The notes under the pieces were generated by a model that made no database searches, was not told where the DNA came from, and saw nothing but the letters and a program-made list of their open reading frames with translations. Positions 1 to 8,136 of a stretch of 47,999 nt of DNA are shown in pieces. A program made the translations under genes and the position numbers. The stretch is from positions 1 to 47,999 of the forward strand of contig CAJUCQ010000027.1 of the NCBI GenBank assembly GCA_910584905.1, written 5' to 3'. How positions within the stretch are numbered: the first letter of the stretch is position 1; each line of letters opens with the position of its first letter. This DNA is from an uncultured Muribaculaceae bacterium. Its GTDB lineage: Bacteria; Bacteroidota; Bacteroidia; Bacteroidales; Muribaculaceae.

Positions 1-31
1 AGACGTTTATAATAGTAGATTCAGTAGCCAT
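1..31 (-). CDS. Possible start of a leftward gene leaving the window (partial)
   Basis: An ATG at 31-29 on the minus strand opens a frame (MATESTIINV) that stays open to the window edge. Only ten codons are visible, so no function can be given. A weak -7-like sequence, TAAATTAG on the minus strand at 50-57, matches TAnnTTTG with one mismatch. This may be a real gene start or chance. Confidence 0.3.
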   Translation of the reverse strand, partial: MATESTIINV

Positions 32-94
32 GGTCGGTAAGTGTTGGTTCTAATTTATAACACATAACCGGCCTTGGCCGTTTTTGATAACATT

Positions 95-187
95 GCCATA
101 AGTTAATAGCATTGAATCGCGTCCGTACTGCGCCAAATAACAGACGTTCCCGATAGCCGCTCAGCCGATTACAAATCAGCGGCTTGT
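95..187. repeat. Degenerate copy of a dispersed intergenic repeat
   Basis: Positions 95-114 (GCCATAAGTTAATAGCATTG) match the reverse complement of 47909-47928 at 19 of 20 bases. They are followed at 115-124 by AATCGCGTCC, the right half of the palindrome that is complete at 47799-47818. Positions 172-187 (CAAATCAGCGGCTTGT) match 47781-47796 at 15 of 16 bases. Pieces of one repeat family therefore occur at both ends of the window. The stretch 1-291 otherwise holds only a small GGC/GCC hairpin with a T run at about 69-85 and the ppiD terminator. Confidence 0.7.
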
Positions 188-229
188 GCTTCCCCGCCTA
201 AATAAGCCATCCTCCCCCGCCCGAAAATC

Positions 230-264
230 AAAAAAGCCCCGCACGGAATTGAATCCGTGCGGGG
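230..264 (-). terminator. Intrinsic terminator of ppiD
   Basis: An 11-bp perfect stem (CCCCGCACGGA at 237-247 with TCCGTGCGGGG at 254-264) has a 6-base loop. On the minus strand it is followed by a T run (A run 230-235 on the plus strand). It lies about 30 bp past the ppiD stop. Confidence 0.9.
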
Positions 265-291
265 ACTTCGTTTATATCTCTAAGAGCAAAC

Positions 292-2388
292 TTATTCGCC
301 TACGGGGCTGATGAAGTTGAGGCTCTTGTTTTCCACCTTGTTCTTGCCGAGCAGGAGGGGCAACGGGCTCTGCAGGCGACCGAAGCCGAATGCCTGATTG
401 AAGCGCTGGCCATATTCCTCGGCGTTGAACGGACGGTTGTCAGTGTTCACGTCCGTCACTTCAAACACGATGATACCGTGGTTGCCCTTGACCGGACCGG
501 CCGTCTGACCCTTCTCGGTTGCGGCGACAGCACCCTGAATGGCGCTCTCGTTGATGCCGAGGTTCAGAAGCACGGGCGAGTTGAAGTTGACATTGCCCTC
601 AGCGGCTTCCACGCCCATAGCCTTGGCGTAGCCTGCAACGTCGTTTGCCTTGCCGGCATAGTCGGCCATGAGTTTGTCGGCCTTCTTCGAGTTGAGAGCC
701 TGCTGGCGGAGCTGAGCGGCAATCACGGGGCTGGTAGCGGGGAGATAACCGTTGTCATAGACGTCGGTCACTGCCATAGCGATAAGATAAGTCTGCTTGT
801 CGTCCTGAAGCATGGGCGATACCTGACCCTTCTTGGCGTCCATCACCCATTTCACAAACTTGCGCGAGTCCGAAGCCATGCCAAGACGCGACGACGAAGC
901 GCCGACCTGCGCGTTCTGCACGGAGTAGCCTGCGGCTGAAGCGTTCTCGCTGAAGTCCTTGGCCGAGCTGTTGTTGCTCACGTAGGTGCGGAGGTCCTGA
1001 GTAAGTTTTTCGAGCGTTTCGTTCGAGGGGTCGATGCCATACTCGATGGTGGCAACTTCGTAGAAAGTCACCGGAGCGTGGCGGCGGTTCACGCGGTAGA
1101 TAGCCGATGCAGGCTGTCCGCCTACGGTATCCGTGTAGACAAACGCCTTGCCGATAGCGGCGTTTTCGAGGGCGGATTTAAGCTTGGCGTCCACGCCGGG
1201 AGCCTCAAGCGAGGTCCAGAGGCTGTCCTGACCGCCTACGGTCGTGTTGTCCACGATGTCGTCAAACTTCTTGCCTTCGTTAAGGAGCGAAACGAGGCTG
1301 TCGAGGATTGCGGGATTCTGAGCCGAGAGCATCGTCACGTTCAGCGAGTCGATACCCTGCTTCGTGTTCACCACCTTGGCGATGGTGTAGGCCGTGTTCG
1401 TCTGATTGATGATGGCGGCGCGGCCGGCTGCCGAGTCGGCAACGAAAGTCTTGAGTCGGCGGTCGTTGATACCCGCGAGAGGCGTCGTCACGCGATTCAC
1501 CGAGAAGCGGCTGTCAGTCTGCACGGCTTCGGTGCCGGGCTTCGTGTTGAGGCCTGCAAGAGCTTCCTCCACAGCTTTCTGAGCGGCGAGGCGGTCAGCC
1601 TGCGAAGGCTCGATGGCAACATAGATATAGTCGACGGCGCGAAGCTCTTCGTCGATTTTGTATTCGTTTTTGTGCTTGTTCCAGTAAGCCTGAATGTCGG
1701 CGTCGCCGAATTCAATCTGATCGTCGCCCACGGTGTTGACGTCCTTGACGGCGTAAGAGATATGGCGCGTGGCGGCGTTGTCGTTATAGAGAGCCTTTGC
1801 ATCGAGTTCGTTGGCCGTGAAGAGGCCGCCGATGAGACGATAGAACTTGGCACCGAGGAGCTGTTCCTCAACGTTCTTTTCAGTTTCGGCCCAAATCTGA
1901 CGGATTTGGTTGCCGGCCTCGACGGGAAGACCGTATTTGGCGGGGGCGTTCATGGCCTGATACACATCAGCGCCCGAAGCGGCGGGGAGACCCATCTGTT
2001 GCGAAAGATAAGCGATGGTCTGATATGCGGCGGGGTGCACGTTCTCGCCCGTCATGGCCTCGGAGATTTCCTTGTCCGTGACTACGATGCCGAGGTCGCG
2101 GCATTCCTGCTTGAAGAGCTTTTCCGTGAGGAGCTCGTTGATTACCTGCTGCGAGGCGAGGTCAGCGTCGTAGTTGCGGTTGCGTTGCTGCTCGCTGAGG
2201 CGCGAAAGGCGGTCCTGATACTCTTGGTATTCAACCTTTTGCCCACCGGCTTTGGCAACGGTGGTGGGGTCGCCGAAGTAAGTGCGGCCCGAGGTGAGGA
2301 AGTCGCCGAGAATGAATGCAAGGAGTGCCACGATGATGATGACAAAGAGCAGCACCGACTTGTTTCTGATTTTTTCTAAGGTTGCCAT
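292..2388 (-). CDS. ppiD: PpiD/SurA-type membrane-anchored peptidyl-prolyl isomerase
   Basis: The 698-residue protein has a short basic N-terminus, one membrane helix at about residues 12-32 and a large periplasmic part. This is the PpiD layout: a SurA-like N-terminal chaperone region at about 35-200, then parvulin-type rotamase segments in the second half (about 340-470). It would help fold outer-membrane and periplasmic proteins while tethered to the inner membrane. The length is usual for Bacteroidetes homologues. The start (MATLEKIRNKS) lies about 30 nt below a good promoter and puts the membrane helix at the expected place. It is apparently transcribed alone: it has its own promoter and terminator. 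The family is clear, but catalytic activity of the parvulin part cannot be judged from sequence, and many PpiD proteins act mainly as chaperones. Confidence 0.9.
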   Translation of the reverse strand: MATLEKIRNKSVLLFVIIIVALLAFILGDFLTSGRTYFGDPTTVAKAGGQKVEYQEYQDRLSRLSEQQRNRNYDADLASQQVINELLTEKLFKQECRDLGIVVTDKEISEAMTGENVHPAAYQTIAYLSQQMGLPAASGADVYQAMNAPAKYGLPVEAGNQIRQIWAETEKNVEEQLLGAKFYRLIGGLFTANELDAKALYNDNAATRHISYAVKDVNTVGDDQIEFGDADIQAYWNKHKNEYKIDEELRAVDYIYVAIEPSQADRLAAQKAVEEALAGLNTKPGTEAVQTDSRFSVNRVTTPLAGINDRRLKTFVADSAAGRAAIINQTNTAYTIAKVVNTKQGIDSLNVTMLSAQNPAILDSLVSLLNEGKKFDDIVDNTTVGGQDSLWTSLEAPGVDAKLKSALENAAIGKAFVYTDTVGGQPASAIYRVNRRHAPVTFYEVATIEYGIDPSNETLEKLTQDLRTYVSNNSSAKDFSENASAAGYSVQNAQVGASSSRLGMASDSRKFVKWVMDAKKGQVSPMLQDDKQTYLIAMAVTDVYDNGYLPATSPVIAAQLRQQALNSKKADKLMADYAGKANDVAGYAKAMGVEAAEGNVNFNSPVLLNLGINESAIQGAVAATEKGQTAGPVKGNHGIIVFEVTDVNTDNRPFNAEEYGQRFNQAFGFGRLQSPLPLLLGKNKVENKSLNFISPVGE

Positions 2389-2426
2389 TGTGATATTTAG
2401 AGGTTATTGTTTGCGAAATAAGCGCA

Positions 2427-2458
2427 CAAAGATACATTTTTTTTTGCGATTTCACAAA
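2427..2458 (-). promoter_or_regulatory. Bacteroidetes-type promoter of ppiD
   Basis: Reading leftward, TTTG (2458-2455), a 20-base spacer and TATCTTTG (2434-2427) match the Bacteroidetes primary-sigma consensus TTTG-N19-21-TAnnTTTG exactly. Transcription should start near 2420, about 30 nt upstream of the ppiD ATG. Confidence 0.85.
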
Positions 2459-2514
2459 CAAATGCCGTTAAATTTGTTATCGCTTCATAATCCGCAAAAT
2501 CCGACAAAAGCATT

Positions 2515-2549
2515 CCCGCCCCGGACCTTTCTCTCAAGGCCGGAGCGGG
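2515..2549 (-). terminator. Probable terminator of metK
   Basis: A 10-bp stem (CCCGCCCCGG at 2515-2524 with CCGGAGCGGG at 2540-2549, one wobble pair on the transcript) lies 65 bp past the metK stop. The following T run on the minus strand is poor (AATGCTTTTG), so termination may be incomplete and reach the ppiD promoter. Confidence 0.55.
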
Positions 2550-2613
2550 AACGAATATATCAGCTTGCGTCAGGCGGGCGTCAGCGACGCCGCATTCAAT
2601 CGAATTTGGCGCC

Positions 2614-3909
2614 TCAGTCAATCCCGAAAGCCGCCTTGAACGCGTCGACGAGGTCGAGCTTCTCCCACGTGAACAGCTCCACGTCCATTTCTATCGGCTG
2701 CTGCTCATAGCTGCTGCGGAAGCTCTTGTGCACCGTCCGCGGCGTGCGGCCCATGTGGCCGTAGCTCGCAGTCTCGCGGTAGATGGGTGCGCGAAGCTTG
2801 AGGCGCTCCTCGATGGCGCGCGGGCGCATATCCACGAGCTTGTCGACCACTGCCGAGATTTCAGCGTCGGTCATGCCGATTTTGGCCGTGCCGTAGGTGT
2901 TGACGTAGAGGCTCACCGGACGGGCCACACCGATGGCATAGGCCACCTGAACGAGCGCGCGCTCGGCCACACCCGCCGCAACGAGATTCTTGGCTATATG
3001 GCGCGCGGCATAAGCGGCCGAACGGTCGACCTTCGAGGGGTCCTTGCCCGAGAAGGCGCCGCCGCCGTGGGCGCCGCGCCCCCCGTAAGTGTCGACTATT
3101 ATCTTGCGGCCCGTCAGACCCGTGTCGCCGTGCGGGCCGCCGATCACGAACTTGCCCGTGGGGTTCACGTGGAGCACATATTCGTCGTCGAGCATCTGCG
3201 CGATGTCGGCCGGAAGCGTCTTCTTCATCCGCGGAATAAGGATGGTGCGCACGTCGCGGCGGATGATATCGAGCATCTTCTCGTCGGCTTCCTCCTGCGT
3301 GAGGCCGTTCTCGGCGTCAGGACGGATAAAATCGTCGTGCTGAGTAGACACGACAATCGTGTGGACACGCACCGGCCGATGAGCCTCGTCATACTCCACC
3401 GTCACCTGACTCTTGGCGTCGGGGCGCAGATAGGTCATATCCACGCCCTCGCGGCGGATGGCCGCAAGCTCCATCAGCAGGCCGTGGCTCAGCGCGAGCG
3501 TAAGCGGGATATAGAGCGGAGTCTCGTCCGTGGCGTAACCGAACATCATGCCTTGGTCGCCGGCGCCCTGTTCGTCCGCCTCCGCGCGCTCGACGCCGCG
3601 GTTGATGTCGGCGCTCTGCTCGTGGAGAGCCGAGAACACGCCGCACGACTTCCCGTCGAAGCAAAGCTCCGAACGGTCGTAGCCGATTTCGGTGATTACC
3701 TTGCGTGCTATTTCCTGAAGGTCCACGTAGGCATCGCTCTTGACTTCTCCAGCGATGACGGTCTGGCCCGTCGTGACGAGTGTCTCGCACGCAACCTTCG
3801 AATGCGGGTCGCGGGCAAGAAACTCATCGAGCACCGCGTCCGAAATCTGATCCGCAACCTTGTCGGGATGTCCTTCCGACACCGATTCGGATGTAAAGAG
3901 GTAGTTCAT
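2614..3909 (-). CDS. metK: S-adenosylmethionine synthetase
   Basis: The 431-residue enzyme makes S-adenosylmethionine from ATP and methionine in the cytoplasm. It starts at MNYLFTSESVSEGHPDKVAD, which contains the GHPDK ATP-binding motif, and has the P-loop-like GAGDQGMMFGYATDE and the GGGAFSGKDPSKVDRSAAY signature further on. Length is typical of the family. The frame stays open 36 codons upstream to 4017, but that extension lacks family similarity and runs through a terminator-like hairpin in the leader, so 3909 is the start. A leader of about 245 nt contains a SAM-II-like riboswitch and two terminator-like hairpins. The end product of this enzyme therefore probably shuts down its own transcription. 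Confidence 0.97.
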   Translation of the reverse strand: MNYLFTSESVSEGHPDKVADQISDAVLDEFLARDPHSKVACETLVTTGQTVIAGEVKSDAYVDLQEIARKVITEIGYDRSELCFDGKSCGVFSALHEQSADINRGVERAEADEQGAGDQGMMFGYATDETPLYIPLTLALSHGLLMELAAIRREGVDMTYLRPDAKSQVTVEYDEAHRPVRVHTIVVSTQHDDFIRPDAENGLTQEEADEKMLDIIRRDVRTILIPRMKKTLPADIAQMLDDEYVLHVNPTGKFVIGGPHGDTGLTGRKIIVDTYGGRGAHGGGAFSGKDPSKVDRSAAYAARHIAKNLVAAGVAERALVQVAYAIGVARPVSLYVNTYGTAKIGMTDAEISAVVDKLVDMRPRAIEERLKLRAPIYRETASYGHMGRTPRTVHKSFRSSYEQQPIEMDVELFTWEKLDLVDAFKAAFGID

Positions 3910-3981
3910 ATCTTTTTCCGTTTTTAAGTTTTTGACGTCTCCACCGGGCGCCCGCATCCTGCGGTGCGAACCGGCGACAAT

Positions 3982-4010
3982 AAAAAAAGCCGTGCGAACA
4001 TACGCACAGC
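3982..4010 (-). terminator. Leader terminator 2 upstream of metK
   Basis: On the minus strand an 8-bp stem (GCTGTGCG with CGCACGGC, one G-T pair, 4010-3989) with a 6-base loop is followed by seven T. It lies between the metK promoter and the start codon. It cannot serve the upstream lipoprotein gene, which has its own terminator at 4270-4304. It therefore looks like an attenuator under riboswitch control. Confidence 0.75.
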
Positions 4011-4018
4011 AGGCCATG

Positions 4019-4051
4019 AAAAAATCCGTCGAAAAACATTCTGCCCGACGG
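4019..4051 (-). terminator. Leader terminator 1 upstream of metK
   Basis: On the minus strand CCGTCG (4051-4046) pairs with CGACGG (4031-4026) across a 14-base loop and is followed by A then six T (4024-4019). A second CGACG at 4075-4071, between the aptamer and this hairpin, can pair with the same 5' arm. That would be a mutually exclusive antiterminator, which is inferred from complementarity only. Confidence 0.6.
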
Positions 4052-4081
4052 CCCTCTTCACGAGCGGCGACGTCGCAACAG

Positions 4082-4130
4082 CAATTTTAGCATTTTTTCG
4101 AGTGGTTGCAAGCAGCCAAATCTTTCCACA
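4082..4130 (-). ncRNA. SAM-II-like riboswitch aptamer in the metK leader
   Basis: Read on the minus strand, the segment shows the ordered SAM-II (SAM_alpha) core: GTGG (4129-4126), GATTTG (4122-4117), GCTTGCAA (4113-4106), CCAC (4105-4102) closing the first stem with GTGG, an A-rich linker, and TGCTAAAA (4092-4085). Remembered SAM-II members share GTGG..GATTTG..GCTTGCA..CCAC..AAA..GCTAAA in that order. The gene behind it makes SAM, as expected for feedback. The GCA of the loop can pair with TGC before TAAAA, consistent with the pseudoknot. SAM-V shares the same binding core and is the main alternative. No covariance search was possible. Confidence 0.82.
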
Positions 4131-4160
4131 GCGAAGCCCGCACAGCGAACATTCACGCCG

Positions 4161-4191
4161 CAAAGTTACAACCTTTGCGCCGACCATGCAA
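4161..4191 (-). promoter_or_regulatory. Promoter of the metK leader
   Basis: TAACTTTG on the minus strand (4168-4161) matches the -7 consensus TAnnTTTG. TTGC at 4191-4188, 19 bp upstream, is a weak -33. Transcription would start near 4154, giving a leader of about 245 nt that includes the riboswitch. Confidence 0.7.
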
Positions 4192-4269
4192 GCATTTTCA
4201 CATATTTAACGCATCCGCCCGGCCCGCCCCCGCCATAACTCATTCACACGGTCCGCACGGCGCCCCTCG

Positions 4270-4304
4270 AAAAAAGTCCGCCCGGCCAGCAGGCCGGGCG
4301 GACT
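4270..4304 (-). terminator. Intrinsic terminator of the first Sus operon
   Basis: A 13-bp perfect stem (AGTCCGCCCGGCC at 4275-4287, GGCCGGGCGGACT at 4292-4304) with a 4-base loop is followed on the minus strand by six T. It lies just past the stop of the lipoprotein gene and ends the leftward SusC-SusD-lipoprotein operon. Confidence 0.95.
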
Positions 4305-4327
4305 ATATTGCGGGAATTATCGACGCA

Positions 4328-6355
4328 TCAAAGAGCGGTGCGGAAAGTGCGGGCTTCGCGCACTTCTTCCTTCGTGAGGGAAGCACCCTTGCGGGCCTTC
4401 TTGTTGAAGGTGCCTGCCTTGGAGTCAACAAGCTTCTTGAGCTCGTAGGTCGAAGGCAGAGCGCTCTTGCGCTGAATCTTCTTCGACGACGAGTTCTTCA
4501 TGTGCGAGAAGTCTACGCAGAAGCAGCCCGTTCCGGAGTTGATTTCGGAGCCTTCGGCGCGGTCCGGGTCGGTGTTGGCGTAGAAGAGGTTCTTCTGGTT
4601 GCCGGCGAGCATAAGCAGACCTGCGGCGGGGAAGGTAATCATATCGTCGGCAAGCGTGCCGCAAAGACCTGCGGCCTTCACCTGTTCGAAGGTTGCGTCA
4701 CCGACGGCCACGGTGTACCAAGCGTCGCTGAGGAGGCTTGCAGCACCCATCTTTTCGCCCTGAGCGTTGATAGCTTCGTCAACATATACGCCGAGGGGGC
4801 AGATAGGCATCATCACGGCGTCGGGATCCGTGGCATCAAGTTCGATATAATACTTGCCTTCAAGCAGCTCCCAGCCAATCTTGCTGAGGAGAGGCCATGT
4901 GGCATAGGGGTTCACCAGACGGTAGAGTCCGGGGGTCTCCTTATGTTCCTGAACTTCGACCTCCCAAGTTTCAATACCATTGGAGTTGAGCAGAAGGCCT
5001 ACGAAAGCACCGTCGGTGTAGTCGCACATGCCGAGCGAAGCCCATTCGCTGGCGGCCTGAACCGTCTCAAGCGTATAAACCTTCGAGCCGCGGCATACCA
5101 TCTTGTTGTCCTTGTCGAAGCCTACGGCGATGAAGGTGTACGCACCCTCCTCCGTGAAGGGGTAGCTGATCGTATAGCTTGCGTCGTAGATGAGCTCTAC
5201 GTCGGGGGCAACGGCGAGCTCGTCCTGAGCCTTCTCCAAATCCGCGCCGGAAACCGAACCCTGAAGAACGGCGTAGGAGAAGTGATCGATATCGGTCGAA
5301 GGCACAACCTGAACGAGTGCGTACTCCGTGCCGGTGGTCGACACCATGTTGCCCTGATGATTGAAGGTGAAGTAGTAGTCGTTGTACTCGCCCGGAAGCT
5401 GAAGCGTCTCAAGGGACTGGTCTTGGGAGAAGCCCCCGCTGATATAGAGCGTCATGTAGAGGAAGAAGCGGCCCTTTTCAGGGTTGAAGTACGAGGGCAT
5501 CCAGCCCTGAGCGGCCATTACGTTGGCGATTTCCGCATCCGTGAATTTGCCGCCGCCCTGATAAAAATACTTCAGGTAGGTGTAGGTCGTCGTGTAGCTG
5601 TAGGTCGTGCCCGAGTTGGGGTCAACAACCGGCGTGTCAATTGCATTGTCCATCCAAGCCTCGTAGCACTCAACGCCGTCCACTTCCGTCTTTTTGCTGG
5701 AGTCTACGTTGATGATTTGCTCATACTCAAAATCCGAGAAGGGCGAAAGCACCAGATACTGCGTGAGGTTTTCGTTCGTGAGCGACTTGCGGACATATAC
5801 GGGCGTGTTGTACTCATAATCCCAAAGCGCACCCTGCTGGTAAACGCCGGGCTCAGCTTCGTTGAAGAGCTCCCAGTCGGTCCAAGGAAGATATACGGCT
5901 GTGAAGGTGCGTTCGCCGAGGCCGTAGGCGCCGGTGTGCGCTCCGTCGAGCGTAAGGGTGATGTTGTACTCGCGGTCAATGACAACCTTTTCGAAATCAA
6001 CGCCGATTTCAAGCGTAAGTTCCTTTACGTCCTTGGGGAAGGTGACGCTCGAAGGGATGGTGAAGATGTCCGTCACGGGGATTACTTCGGGAGCTTCCTC
6101 CGTGCCGCCCACGTAACTCACCGCAGAGGTAAGAGCCACGGTGGACTCCTCGCTTGCGTCTACGCGGTTCACAGTCACCGAAATCTGAGTGGCATCTACG
6201 GGGATAGCCAGCTGAGGGTTCGTGTCGTAGGGGAAATACACTTCCTCGTTTCCGGCCACGGGCGAAGGCGTGGGCTCCACCTTGTCGGCGCAGGCGAACG
6301 TGCCGGCCATGAGGGCGGCGCATGCGAGCACTGAGAAGACTTTGTTAAATTTCAT
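4328..6355 (-). CDS. Surface lipoprotein in the SusE/SusF position, unknown ligand
   Basis: The 675-residue protein begins with a signal peptide ending at a likely lipid-attached Cys22 (AGTFAC). The residue three before the cysteine is Thr, which is atypical. After about residue 45 it is rich in beta-strand-like stretches resembling Ig/Calx-beta or other extracellular sandwich domains. It is the third gene of a SusC-SusD operon, where surface glycan-binding proteins (SusE/F-like) usually sit, so a role in ligand capture is inferred from position. The last ~55 residues are unusually basic (runs such as SSSKKIQRKS and FNKKARKG), unlike the acidic body. No catalytic motif is recognised. The gap to susD holds an 11-bp stem hairpin. 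Confidence 0.8.
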   Translation of the reverse strand: MKFNKVFSVLACAALMAGTFACADKVEPTPSPVAGNEEVYFPYDTNPQLAIPVDATQISVTVNRVDASEESTVALTSAVSYVGGTEEAPEVIPVTDIFTIPSSVTFPKDVKELTLEIGVDFEKVVIDREYNITLTLDGAHTGAYGLGERTFTAVYLPWTDWELFNEAEPGVYQQGALWDYEYNTPVYVRKSLTNENLTQYLVLSPFSDFEYEQIINVDSSKKTEVDGVECYEAWMDNAIDTPVVDPNSGTTYSYTTTYTYLKYFYQGGGKFTDAEIANVMAAQGWMPSYFNPEKGRFFLYMTLYISGGFSQDQSLETLQLPGEYNDYYFTFNHQGNMVSTTGTEYALVQVVPSTDIDHFSYAVLQGSVSGADLEKAQDELAVAPDVELIYDASYTISYPFTEEGAYTFIAVGFDKDNKMVCRGSKVYTLETVQAASEWASLGMCDYTDGAFVGLLLNSNGIETWEVEVQEHKETPGLYRLVNPYATWPLLSKIGWELLEGKYYIELDATDPDAVMMPICPLGVYVDEAINAQGEKMGAASLLSDAWYTVAVGDATFEQVKAAGLCGTLADDMITFPAAGLLMLAGNQKNLFYANTDPDRAEGSEINSGTGCFCVDFSHMKNSSSKKIQRKSALPSTYELKKLVDSKAGTFNKKARKGASLTKEEVREARTFRTAL

Positions 6356-6393
6356 ATCTTGTGGAGTTTTATTTTTTGTTGGAATTTTGCTTT

Positions 6394-6441
6394 CCGCAGA
6401 CTCCTCGAGGATGTCCTGACGGCTCCTTGCGGAGTCTGCGG
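6394..6441 (-). other. Intercistronic hairpin between susD and the lipoprotein gene
   Basis: CCGCAGACTCC (6394-6404) and GGAGTCTGCGG (6431-6441) form a perfect 11-bp stem around a 26-base loop. On the transcript an A-rich tract precedes the stem, right after the susD stop, and no T run follows, so it is not a classic terminator for this operon. It may be an RNA processing or stability element that lowers expression of the downstream gene. A similar hairpin follows susD in the second Sus operon. Confidence 0.7.
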
Positions 6442-6450
6442 GTTTTTATT

Positions 6451-8121
6451 TTAGTTGAGGGGCTTCAGAGCGCCGAAGGGCGACGGGCTGTTGAAATCCT
6501 TGATGCCTACGTTGTTTTCAGTTTCAGCCGCAGTGATCACGAAGTTCATCCAAGCGGGGCGACCCTCGGTGTTGTAGGTGTCGGCGCCGAAGTTGAAGTT
6601 CGAGCCATCGTAGCCGCGGGTCACGCTCATGTCGCGACGCTTCACGTCGAAGTAGGTCTGACCCTCACCCCAAAGCTCGATACGCTTCTGCAGGATGATT
6701 TCCTCTATTACATTTTCCTCGTCCGAGGCATAGCACTTGTAGGTGGGGTAGCGGTAGGTCTTCATGAAGCTTTCGAGCTTGGCAACGCCGTCGGCGGGAT
6801 TGGCGTGAGCGGCGGCCTCAGCTGCGATGAAATACATCTCCTCAACACGCATCAGCGGCACAGCCACGACGCAAGCCGTACGGTAGTCGGTCGTGATGCC
6901 CGAACCGGGACGGAACTTAACCGAGTAGTAGGGTTCGAAGTTCTCCTCGGCGAAATCCTCGCTGATGAAGGACACGCGCGATTCGAGCGACGAGCCTTCG
7001 GGAGCCACGAAGGTGAGCTTGCGGAAGTCGCGGTCGCTGATGCTGTTGTAGAGCGATGCGCCAATCTGCACCCACACGCCTGCGGAAGCATAGCCGAAGG
7101 TGGCTTCGTTACACATCCATGAGGTCCAGTTGAGAAGACCTGTCTGCACGGCATCGTCTTCCTTCACGTACTGCTGACCCCACATCCACGAGGGAGTGGA
7201 AAGTTCGTTGAAGCCCGTGGCGGTGGAGAGCCATTCATCCTCCGTGGTGGGGGTGAAGCCGCTCGTGGCCATTTCGGCATATTTGAGAGCCTCGGCGTAG
7301 CCGGCGGCTGCCTTGGCGGCATCCGGAGCCGGAACGTTGTAGGCTTCGTCGTAGTAAGAGCCATCCCAAAGATTCAGGCGGGCGAGGAGGCCGTAGGCCA
7401 CGGAGAGGCTCGGAAGAATCTTGGAGGGCGGGTTGGCGCTGTTGGTGCCGAGATATTCGACAGCCTTGTCAAGGTCGCCCTTGATGAACTCGACGATTTC
7501 ATCGTGAGTGCGGCGGGGATTCTTGCGGCTTTCTTCCTCAGTTGTCTTTTCGGTGATAATGGGCACCGAAAGACCGGTCACGTCTTTGCCGTTGCCGTTC
7601 ACGCCGCTGAGATACTTGTTGGGCATGAACTCATACATGCGTGCCCAGTCGAGATAAATGGCTGCGCGGAAAGCATAAGCCGAGCCGAGGTAGCTGCGGA
7701 GCACGGGATTGGTCGTCTCGGGATCGACGGCGGCGATGGCGAGGTTAGCGGTCAGCACCTGCTTCGAGTAGCTGAGCCAGATCCACTGCGTGGCCATATA
7801 CTGGTCGCCTACAGCGGCGCTGACGTTGCTCCACGTCTTAAACCAGTTGTAGCCGACAGCCGGAGCGGTAAGGTCTTCGGTCATGACGTCGCGGACGTGC
7901 ATGAGGGCCGGGTTGCCCCAGTCATATGCTTGGTCGGAGCCCATCACATCGGCCGAGTTGAGGTACGCGGGCATACCCATGACAATGGCCTCGGTAGCTT
8001 TGGACGAGCCTTCAAGCTGCGATTGCACGATGCCGTTGGTGGGGAGTACTTCATCCACACAGCCCGTCAGCGCGGGAGCGACGAGGGCGGCGGCAATGAG
8101 GGTTTTATATGCTGTTTTCAT
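6451..8121 (-). CDS. SusD/RagB family nutrient-binding lipoprotein
   Basis: The 556-residue protein has a short signal peptide and a good lipobox, LTGC, with Cys21. The body has SusD/RagB features: helical TPR-like segments (for example the AYAFRAAIYLDWARMYEF region) and the C-terminal part with QKRIELWGEGQTYFDVKRRDM, typical of this family. It would sit on the outer surface as the lid of the SusC transporter encoded just upstream, with only a 15-bp gap. The ligand is unknown, because no enzyme gene accompanies the operon. It is transcribed from the promoter in front of SusC. Confidence 0.95.
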   Translation of the reverse strand: MKTAYKTLIAAALVAPALTGCVDEVLPTNGIVQSQLEGSSKATEAIVMGMPAYLNSADVMGSDQAYDWGNPALMHVRDVMTEDLTAPAVGYNWFKTWSNVSAAVGDQYMATQWIWLSYSKQVLTANLAIAAVDPETTNPVLRSYLGSAYAFRAAIYLDWARMYEFMPNKYLSGVNGNGKDVTGLSVPIITEKTTEEESRKNPRRTHDEIVEFIKGDLDKAVEYLGTNSANPPSKILPSLSVAYGLLARLNLWDGSYYDEAYNVPAPDAAKAAAGYAEALKYAEMATSGFTPTTEDEWLSTATGFNELSTPSWMWGQQYVKEDDAVQTGLLNWTSWMCNEATFGYASAGVWVQIGASLYNSISDRDFRKLTFVAPEGSSLESRVSFISEDFAEENFEPYYSVKFRPGSGITTDYRTACVVAVPLMRVEEMYFIAAEAAAHANPADGVAKLESFMKTYRYPTYKCYASDEENVIEEIILQKRIELWGEGQTYFDVKRRDMSVTRGYDGSNFNFGADTYNTEGRPAWMNFVITAAETENNVGIKDFNSPSPFGALKPLN

Positions 8122-8136
8122 TGTGCTGATGCTTGA

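Noticed and set aside
3910..4017. N-terminal extension of MetK by 36 residues
   Set aside because: The extension has no family similarity and coincides with a terminator-like hairpin in the leader; the family start is at 3909.
4106..6334. 742-codon plus-strand frame opposite the lipoprotein gene
   Set aside because: It mirrors the lipoprotein coding frame and runs through the metK leader and a terminator, and its sequence resembles no family.
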